From: Spirochaetales bacterium UBA1265
Lineage (GTDB): Bacteria > Spirochaetota > Spirochaetia > Sphaerochaetales > Sphaerochaetaceae
Direction of reading: 5' to 3'
Assembly (NCBI GenBank): GCA_002308475.1
Contig: DBVL01000105.1
Coordinates: 1-10,131, forward strand
DNA length: 10,131 bases
This document shows positions 1-6,200 of this stretch, in pieces (position 1 is the stretch's first letter; every line of letters begins with the position of its first letter). The translations under genes and the position numbers were made by a program. The notes below the pieces were generated by a model. The model had not been told where the DNA came from, did not search any database, and saw only the letters and a program-made list of their open reading frames with translations.

Positions 1-1401
1 GCCTGTACAAGCAACCACATGCTTTTCTTGAGAAATGCCATTCGTGGAATAGACTACAACACAGTTGAAGCAGCTAGAAACATGGGGGCAAACCCATTTA
101 AGGTTCTCTGGAAAGTTGTTTTCCCAACACTTATTCCCACCATGTTCTCGCTCACTGTCATGACTTTCATAACAGGTCTGTGTGCCATGAGCGCCCCTAC
201 TCTGTTAGGTTTTGATTCAATCAACCCGGAAATAGTCAGACTTGCAGGTTCTTCAGCTGCTGATGAATCCTTCCCACAGGCCAGAGCTGCACTGCTGTCT
301 ATCATCCTTGCTTGTTTCACAATAATCCTGCTTACCATTCTCTCCTCCTACGAGAGAAAAGGTCACTACCTTTCTGTTTCAAAAACAAAGGCAAAACTCC
401 AGAAGCAGAAGATAGAGAATCCTGTGGCAAATGTTATTGCACATATCTATGCCTATGTTCTGTTTATCATCTATATGACACCTGTTGTAATGATTATCAT
501 CTTCTCATTCCAGACATACAGTGCAATCAGAATGAAGACCATAGATTTCGGCAACTGGACTCTCATAAACTATTTTGGCAAGCAGGACTACTCCTATCTG
601 ACTACCCGAGGTACATATAGGACAATTGAGGGTTCAATCTCAGGAGTTTTCTCAAATGCTGATACGCTTGGTGGTATACGGCTGAGTATAATCATGTCTG
701 CAATTGCTGCCATATTTGCAGCAGTAATTGTCGTTGTTGCATGTACTTATATTTTCAAGAACAAGAAAAAGGGAATAGCTCTTGAATACAGCCTGCTCTT
801 CCCTTGGCTGCTTCCCACCATCCTTATCTGCTACTCTTACAGAATCTATTTCAACAGCAGTGAAGTCTGGTATGTGTTCGGCAACAACCTGTACTATGGT
901 CCAAATGTAAGGTTCCTGATCATAATGGCCTATACGGTGACTAAATTGCCATTCTCGCTCCGAATGATCAAGGCGGCATTCTATGCAATTGATGAGGAGT
1001 TGGAGGACGCCGCTAAGAACCTGGGGGCCTCACCCATTGTAACGTTCCTCAGAGTCAAACTACCGATTATCATGCCAAGTGTTCTTGCAGTAATAGCATT
1101 GAACTTCAATGCTCTTTTCACTGAGTATGACATGTCAGCCACGTTTGCCTCTACTTATGGAACCTCTTACGCTATGGTTATTCAGGCCATGACCAGAGAG
1201 GAAGGTCTGTACGGATTCAACGTCAACGCTTCCGGAAGAAGATGTGCCTCTACAGTATTCATAATGATTGTAAGCGGAATAGTTCTTTATCTTGTCTATG
1301 GCGTTGGTGCCAGAGACCTTGGAGAGAGACTCGAAGCTAAACGGAAAAGACGGGAACGCTGGTACAAACTGACGCACAGGAAGGAAAAGTTACCTGTCTG
1401 A
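1..1401 (+). CDS. Fused two-domain ABC transporter permease, iron(III)/thiamine type (5' end outside window)
   Basis: Inner-membrane permease of a binding-protein-dependent ABC importer. The frame is open from base 1 (ACTSNH precede the first visible Met at 19), so the gene starts upstream and about 466 codons are visible. Two cytoplasmic EAA loops, which dock the ATPase, are present: EAARNMGANPF near nt 67-99 and EDAAKNLGASP near nt 1000-1035. Each is followed by a proline-rich helix start (FPTLIPTM and LPIIMPSV). About eight hydrophobic segments are visible, roughly at residues 45-70, 95-113, 144-170, 226-250, 260-280, 302-318, 355-375 and 420-440. Two permease domains in one chain is the FbpB/ThiP/PhnU-like arrangement, normally about 500-600 residues, so only part of the first domain is missing. 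The tail is very basic (KRKRRERWYK), consistent with a cytoplasmic C-terminus. The partner ATPase and binding protein are not in the window. Substrate is not determinable; iron(III) is the commonest for this family. Confident in the family, not the ligand. Confidence 0.88.
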   Translation, partial: ACTSNHMLFLRNAIRGIDYNTVEAARNMGANPFKVLWKVVFPTLIPTMFSLTVMTFITGLCAMSAPTLLGFDSINPEIVRLAGSSAADESFPQARAALLSIILACFTIILLTILSSYERKGHYLSVSKTKAKLQKQKIENPVANVIAHIYAYVLFIIYMTPVVMIIIFSFQTYSAIRMKTIDFGNWTLINYFGKQDYSYLTTRGTYRTIEGSISGVFSNADTLGGIRLSIIMSAIAAIFAAVIVVVACTYIFKNKKKGIALEYSLLFPWLLPTILICYSYRIYFNSSEVWYVFGNNLYYGPNVRFLIIMAYTVTKLPFSLRMIKAAFYAIDEELEDAAKNLGASPIVTFLRVKLPIIMPSVLAVIALNFNALFTEYDMSATFASTYGTSYAMVIQAMTREEGLYGFNVNASGRRCASTVFIMIVSGIVLYLVYGVGARDLGERLEAKRKRRERWYKLTHRKEKLPV

Positions 1402-1419
1402 TTCCCTGTGTTTTATAAG

Positions 1420-1455
1420 CGGCTCAGTGCTGGAAACAGCGCAGAGCCGTTTTTT
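1420..1455 (+). terminator. Intrinsic terminator of the ABC permease gene
   Basis: A 13-bp stem (CGGCTC, one A-A mismatch, then GTGCTG pairing with CAGCGC and GAGCCG) closes on a GAAA tetraloop and is followed by six T. It begins 18 bases after the permease stop codon. The last T of the tract is the last base of the stop codon of the convergent gene on the minus strand. Read on the minus strand the hairpin is followed by CTTATAAAAC rather than a T-tract, so it should work mainly on the plus strand. Confidence 0.88.
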
Positions 1456-2069
1456 CAGATATAGCCAAGCTCAACATACTGATCATAGTATTCGTCATAA
1501 AGACCACAGCAAGCATCCATTCCAAGGTTGGCACTGAAAGCCTTCTGCAGGACAATCATCCATGAGCCGTATTTCTCAAACATCTCTTCCGGTGTCGGTC
1601 CATCCTCATGTCCGTACTTAGCCAGATTACTCTTCTTGACATTTTCAAGGCCCTTGGGATCATGAGCATATGAGGCAAGCCGCAGACGGTTTCTCTCTAC
1701 GGAAACAGCTCTGGCCATTTCCTCTATGGTGGCACCTTCTTCCTTCATTCTTTCAAGAATATCCGTCATGGTCTGAAGAGAATCATGATAAGCCTTTCTA
1801 TCTTCTTTGGCCTGTGCCACAAAGACGGGATCCGTCCAGTCATATTCTGCATAGACCCCAAGTCTCGGAGACTCGGGATTCGGAGAAAAGCCGTAGACGG
1901 CATCTGGATTCACAATTATATCTTCCATAGCCTCCGCACTAAGACGCGGATCATGGAAATAAGTGAATACTCCTTGAACAGATTCATTCCTTAAGCTTGT
2001 TGTAACACACAAACTCAAGGCAATAGCAACAAACAGTATCAGCGCTATTCGGGGCAGGTTCTTTTTCAT
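1455..2069 (-). CDS. Exported or membrane-anchored protein of unknown function, 204 aa
   Basis: I do not recognise a named function. The start at 2069 is chosen because GGAG lies 7 bases upstream and because it begins a clean signal/anchor sequence (MKKNLPR followed by a hydrophobic stretch to about residue 21). An upstream in-frame extension to 2174 has no such site and would run into tdk. The hydrophobic end, ALSLC, resembles a lipobox, but Leu just before Cys is atypical, so an uncleaved anchor or signal peptidase I substrate is equally possible. The mature part is acidic and probably mostly helical. It has recognisable blocks: DPRLSAEAMEDIIVNPDAVY, SPNPESPRLG, YDWTDP, a helical Glu/Arg-rich centre, then DGPTPEEMFEKYGSW and ACCGLYDEYYDQY near the C-terminus. 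The blocks look like those of a conserved protein rather than a random frame. A Cys-Cys pair lies about 19 residues from the end. The gene is divergent from tdk, with 98 bp between the starts. Confidence 0.72.
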   Translation of the reverse strand: MKKNLPRIALILFVAIALSLCVTTSLRNESVQGVFTYFHDPRLSAEAMEDIIVNPDAVYGFSPNPESPRLGVYAEYDWTDPVFVAQAKEDRKAYHDSLQTMTDILERMKEEGATIEEMARAVSVERNRLRLASYAHDPKGLENVKKSNLAKYGHEDGPTPEEMFEKYGSWMIVLQKAFSANLGMDACCGLYDEYYDQYVELGYI

Positions 2070-2076
2070 GATTTTT

Positions 2077-2080
2077 CTCC
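2077..2080 (-). promoter_or_regulatory. Ribosome binding site fixing the start at 2069
   Basis: GGAG on the minus strand, 7 bases before ATG 2069. It supports this start over upstream in-frame Met codons at 2087 and 2174. Confidence 0.7.
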
Positions 2081-2112
2081 AATCCATGAATATGATAATG
2101 AAATCAAATGGT

Positions 2113-2140
2113 TTGAAATAGTTCTTTCTGTTTGTATGAG
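2113..2140 (+). promoter_or_regulatory. Candidate sigma-70 promoter for tdk
   Basis: TTGAAA (2113-2118), a 16-base spacer and TATGAG (2135-2140) lie just upstream of the thymidine kinase start. The expected transcript would have a leader of only about 20 bases without a Shine-Dalgarno sequence. The -10 element matches consensus at four of six positions, so this is a weak call made on position and spacing. Confidence 0.35.
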
Positions 2141-2167
2141 AAGCCTTCTTCGTGGTATTCTCAACAT

Positions 2168-2743
2168 ATGTCAAAACTCTATTTCAAGTATGGAGCCATG
2201 GGTTCAAGCAAAAGCGCCCAGGCACTGATTACAAAATTCAACTATGAAGAACGAGGCATGAAAGTCTGGCTTATCAAGCCATCAACAGATACCAGAGACG
2301 GAGAGACAACTCTCAGCTCCAGGATAGGACTTACAGCCACTGCAGCAGTCATCTCGCCTGCAGATGATATTTACTCCATTTTCTCTTCAGAACATGCAGA
2401 TTGCAATGTAATCATTTCCGATGAAGCTCAGTTCTTCACTCCTGAGCAAATAGAACAGATGCGCTCCATAGTTGATGATTTCAACATACCAGTACTGAAT
2501 TTCGGTCTCAGGACAGATTTCAGGACTAAGGCATTCCCTGGATCCTTAAGACTTCTTGAGCTTGCTGATTCCATAACTGAGATTAAGACCATCTGTTCCT
2601 GCGGAAGAAAGGCAACCGTAAATGCCAGAATCATAGACGGCAAAATAGTAACCGAAGGTCCACAGGTCTACCTTGGAGGCAATGATTCTTACGTGGCCAT
2701 GTGTCACAGATGCTGGAAAAGACAGGTGGAGAATAAAGCCTGA
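2168..2743 (+). CDS. tdk: Thymidine kinase (type II), 191 aa
   Basis: Cytoplasmic pyrimidine salvage enzyme that phosphorylates thymidine to dTMP with ATP (EC 2.7.1.21). In the chain starting at 2168 the P-loop is GAMGSSKS at residues 9-16, a serine-rich variant of the usual GxMxSGK(T/S). DEAQFF at 85-90 is the second family signature and carries the proposed catalytic Glu86. The structural zinc site is seen as C143-x-C145 and C179-x2-C182, and the substrate-binding C-terminal loop is present. Length fits the family (about 190-200). The start at 2168 is preferred because MSKLYFKYGAMG matches the usual beginning of the family. An in-frame ATG at 2132 would add 12 residues unlike the family. 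Neither start has a clear Shine-Dalgarno site, unlike the other genes here. It diverges from the unknown exported protein gene and converges on ridA with a 3-bp gap. Confidence 0.95.
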   Translation: MSKLYFKYGAMGSSKSAQALITKFNYEERGMKVWLIKPSTDTRDGETTLSSRIGLTATAAVISPADDIYSIFSSEHADCNVIISDEAQFFTPEQIEQMRSIVDDFNIPVLNFGLRTDFRTKAFPGSLRLLELADSITEIKTICSCGRKATVNARIIDGKIVTEGPQVYLGGNDSYVAMCHRCWKRQVENKA

Positions 2744-2746
2744 TTC

Positions 2747-3115
2747 TCAGATCTCAGCCACGCACTCTATCTCGCAAAGCGCTCCTTTTGGAAGATCTTT
2801 GACAGCAAAACAACTACGGGCAGGCTTTGAAACAAAATACTTTTCATATACCTCATTGAAAGAGGCAAAATCAGCTATATCTGCCAGAAAACATGTAGTC
2901 TTGACCACTTTCTCAAAGCAAGAACCTGCTCCTGCCAGAACAGCCCCAACATTTTTACAGCTCTGCTCTGCCTGCTCTTTTATTCCTTTTCCAATAATCC
3001 CTGTTTCTGGGTTTACCGGAAGCTGACCGGATGTGAAGACCAGATTTCCTGTAATCATGGCTTGAGAATAAGGACCAATAGCTTTGGGTGCATTTTTACT
3101 TACAACAACTTTCAT
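2747..3115 (-). CDS. ridA: RidA family enamine/imine deaminase, 122 aa
   Basis: Small cytoplasmic protein (YjgF/YER057c/UK114 family, normally a trimer). It hydrolyses reactive 2-aminoacrylate and related enamine/imine intermediates made by PLP enzymes such as threonine dehydratase, releasing 2-ketoacids and ammonia. Family features are AIGPYSQA (residues 12-19), FTSGQLPVNP (27-36), and the active-site block ARSCFAV, with Arg100 and Glu115 (EIE) matching E. coli Arg105 and Glu120 in spacing. Cys102 corresponds to the reactive Cys107. Length is typical. Start 3115 is chosen over the in-frame Met at 3133 because GGAGGA sits 5 bases before it and family members begin at this point. It is transcribed alone, after the terminator of the pectinase gene upstream, and ends 3 bp from the tdk stop. 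No dedicated terminator is visible, so its transcript probably runs into tdk antisense. Confidence 0.94.
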   Translation of the reverse strand: MKVVVSKNAPKAIGPYSQAMITGNLVFTSGQLPVNPETGIIGKGIKEQAEQSCKNVGAVLAGAGSCFEKVVKTTCFLADIADFASFNEVYEKYFVSKPARSCFAVKDLPKGALCEIECVAEI

Positions 3116-3120
3116 ACATA

Positions 3121-3126
3121 TCCTCC
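3121..3126 (-). promoter_or_regulatory. Ribosome binding site of ridA
   Basis: GGAGGA on the minus strand, 5 bases before ATG 3115. It lies inside the longer alternative frame from 3133 and therefore decides the start. Confidence 0.75.
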
Positions 3127-3150
3127 ATTTCAAATGTTAATACCGGATGA

Positions 3151-3178
3151 ATCTTAAAACAAGAATGAATACTGTCAG
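3151..3178 (-). promoter_or_regulatory. Candidate sigma-70 promoter for ridA
   Basis: On the minus strand CTGACA (3178-3173, five of six to the -35 consensus), 16 bases, then TAAGAT (3156-3151, four of six). This lies 35 bases upstream of the ridA start and downstream of the pectinase terminator, as expected for an independent unit. Confidence 0.42.
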
Positions 3179-3232
3179 CATTTTTGATCTTTGATAAGCC
3201 AAAAGAGGGGTCGGATGGACCAAGATGCACAA

Positions 3233-3269
3233 TAAAATAAAAAAGACGGCACCGTTGAAGATGCCGTCT
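3233..3269 (-). terminator. Intrinsic terminator of the pectinase gene
   Basis: On the minus strand AGACGGCA (3269-3262) pairs perfectly with TGCCGTCT (3251-3244) around a 10-base loop, followed by TTTTTTATTTTATT. It starts 21 bases beyond the pectinase stop codon and ends transcription before ridA. Confidence 0.88.
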
Positions 3270-3290
3270 GTATAACTGTCAAAATGAGAA

Positions 3291-6200
3291 TCAGTCGTTG
3301 ATTTCAAGATTTATATCACTGAAGGTAACTGAGCAGTTACGAACCACATAGAAACCAGCGTAGATATAATCAGAATCAATTCCTGTCAAAGCATAATCAA
3401 AGCCTGCAGATACTGTCTCATCTCCAAATGTCAGAGTATAACCATCATTTGAAGCCACAATCCTGAGCTCTGTCTCGGCTCCTGAAGAAAGATCAACAGC
3501 TGATACAGGAGCAGAACCAATAAGAGCGGCGCTCTTTCTTCCGAAGTTGACTACAGCTCCCTGGTTGCGGACACCGGCGGCAACATAGTCACCCATAGTT
3601 GATGCAACGTACTGATCTATATACAGATCATCACGAACCATCAGACCATAAGACACCTGATTGTTGGCTGCAAAGCTTTCAATTCTTGCCTTCGCACTTA
3701 ATGTAAAGGTTTTTCCGACTGGAAGTTTTACAAAATAGAACATAAGACCATCACTGCCACTGGCAATCTTTCCACTGTTGTTTGCAACAGTAAGAGTAAT
3801 CTTATCTCCATCAACAACAGCCTGGAAGTTACTGTCGGTAATCTTGTTTGCACCTCCAACATCTCCAAATACAGTACCGTGCCATACTGTACCTGAAGCA
3901 TCTGTAAAGACCGGCCATTTCACTGCAGAAATCTGCTCGTCTGAAGGACTTGTGTAATCAATCACCTTATAATCAACATTGATAGATGAAGCAAAGAACT
4001 CCTCAAATGAAGGCTTATCCTTATCAAGAGCGTACTTGGCAAAGGATGGAGCTGTATCCTTGGCAAGAACAGAGATCAGGTAAGCATTCATCTTAGCTCC
4101 AAAGACGTTTGTGTGAGTCTGATCAAGACCTGTAGGAATAAGAGCAGTCTTGTCCTCGTTGTACTTTGCGCCAGTATATGAGTGCAGGGACTTTGCAACT
4201 TCTCCAAGTTCAACATTTTCCTTGATTGATGCAGCTGTGAGATCAATCAGCTCCACATTTACTCCCGCATTCTGGAGCTGTGAAACCATGTCTCTGATAG
4301 CCTGAGCATAATCACCACCCCTGAAGAGCTTATCTCCAATGACTACATCTGATGTCTTGTGACCGCTTGCACTTTCGTAGCTTTCATAAGTGTTGGCATT
4401 TGTAAGACGGGCAATTGGAGTACATACGACAGGAGTTACACCTCTCTCCAGAGCAGGAACTATATAGTTCACATAGAGACTATGAGCAAAACTGCCTTCA
4501 GTCTTGTAGTCTCCGTTAGGATCGGTGTATCTGGCTTCTTCAGTCTTCTCATCATTGTGTCCGAACCCTATTACCAGGAATTTTTCAGTTTCTGCATCTC
4601 CAAGAGCAGGAACTGAAGCAGATCCGTTCATAAGAGTGCTGTAGTCAACCATGCCAGTGTAGTCTTTACTGGAAGCTCCTGAATGAGCAAGGTTGTAGAC
4701 TGTAGCATTGAAGTAAGAGGAAATCTCTTCTCCATAACCCTCTCTCGGGATGAAGTACTTGTCATTGAAAGCTGATACAGTTGAGTCTCCAACAACCCAA
4801 ACTGTAGCTTCCTGCTGCCCCCATGCAAATCCTCTTGCACCTGTTGCATACTGAGCACGGCTCTGACTGTTAAGCAAAAGCAATCCATGCATATCTATTT
4901 TACCATCCGCAGTTCTTTCAGGATCAACTGAGGTATCAAGGCTTTCAAACCAGGATGCTTCAACTGCAGTTCCTGATGTATTCACACTCTGCTTCTTTTC
5001 AGTATCCCACCAGTAGTTTGTGGAACCTGTTACAGCAGATGTGTTCTGGTTCTGAAGAGCAAGGTTGTCAGCAAGGTTCTTGTATTCACCATCTCTGAAG
5101 CTGATAACACCGCTTGCTTCAAAACCTGTTGTAGCGCTGACGCTTCCTGTATAAAGGGCCACGTTGTAACTTCCATTGTTATAGGAAGTACAATTGTAAA
5201 CCTTGATATCAGGACAGGAGTTGGAATCTATACCCTTTGTCTTGTTCTCATAGGCTATGGAATTCATAATCACATGTCCACCGGCCATACTTGAACCACC
5301 CATCTTGAATCCATTACCGTTACCTGCTTCCATAAGGACAGAAGGTCCAAAGGTAAGGTTTCCGTTGTCATCACAGTAGACATCAGCAAACTTGAAACTC
5401 TTTGCTGTACTGCCATCTTTGACTCTGAGGTATCCGTTTCTGTATGTAAGGCTGTTTCTGATTGTAACGCTGCCAATTGATCCGGTTGAAACCTTTGCAA
5501 AGAGATCCCAACCATCATCAGCATTGTAAGCTGCAATACAACCGTCAAAGACATTTCCCTCACCTGTGGTGAGTTTTGCACAGAAGCCGTCTGCATCTTC
5601 AAGAGCCTTGTCAGCATTGTTCATGGAAGTACAGTTCATGACTGTATTGTAGGCAGGCCAGAACTCCTTGGTATCCTTGGAATCTCCCGAAACTGTAAGA
5701 CCGGAGTTTCTGTTATTGAAGAAGTTCACCCTGTCAAGGGTACAGTAGCTACCGGCAAGCTGCATACCATGTGAACCATCAGCAGTGTTTGTTATATTCA
5801 CATTTGAAATATTCCAGTAGTTACCCCAAATCTTTACACCCTTGCCTGTTCCGCCGAAATCAAGTGTAGCGAACTTATTGCCTTCTGTTGTAACAGTAAT
5901 CGGCTTATCTGCAGACCCGTTACGGCCTCTGGCAACTGTAATTGCACTGTCAGCAAGGTTGTAGACTCCACCTTCCAGGAGAACTGTCTGTCCGGGAGCA
6001 GCGTAGTTGAAAGCTGTAACAACATCTACTGAATCTGAGAAAGATGTTCCACCGTTTACTGATGAACCGGCAGGAGAAGCATAGATGATGCCATCCTTAC
6101 CAAGATCTCTCTTTGAGACAGTCCATGTGAATGAAGCTGTGTCATAGCTTGAGAGCTTTTCATAAACACTGAACACAAAGTCTGCATCAGGAGTAAAGTC

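Noticed and set aside
312..620. 102-codon frame overlapping the ABC permease in another phase
   Set aside because: The permease frame is continuous, with membrane helices and EAA loops through this stretch; the alternative product is Cys-rich and without structure.
2004..2069. Lipoprotein signal in the unknown exported protein (ALSLC)
   Set aside because: Leu directly before Cys does not fit the usual lipobox and no downstream features support lipidation; kept only as a possibility.
2070..2174. N-terminal extension of the unknown exported protein to 2174
   Set aside because: It would overlap the tdk start region and place 35 extra residues in front of a good signal sequence; GGAG at 2077-2080 supports the start at 2069.
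4359..4616. 85-codon plus-strand frame opposite the esterase module
   Set aside because: No ribosome binding site, no recognisable motif, fully antisense to conserved CE12 residues.
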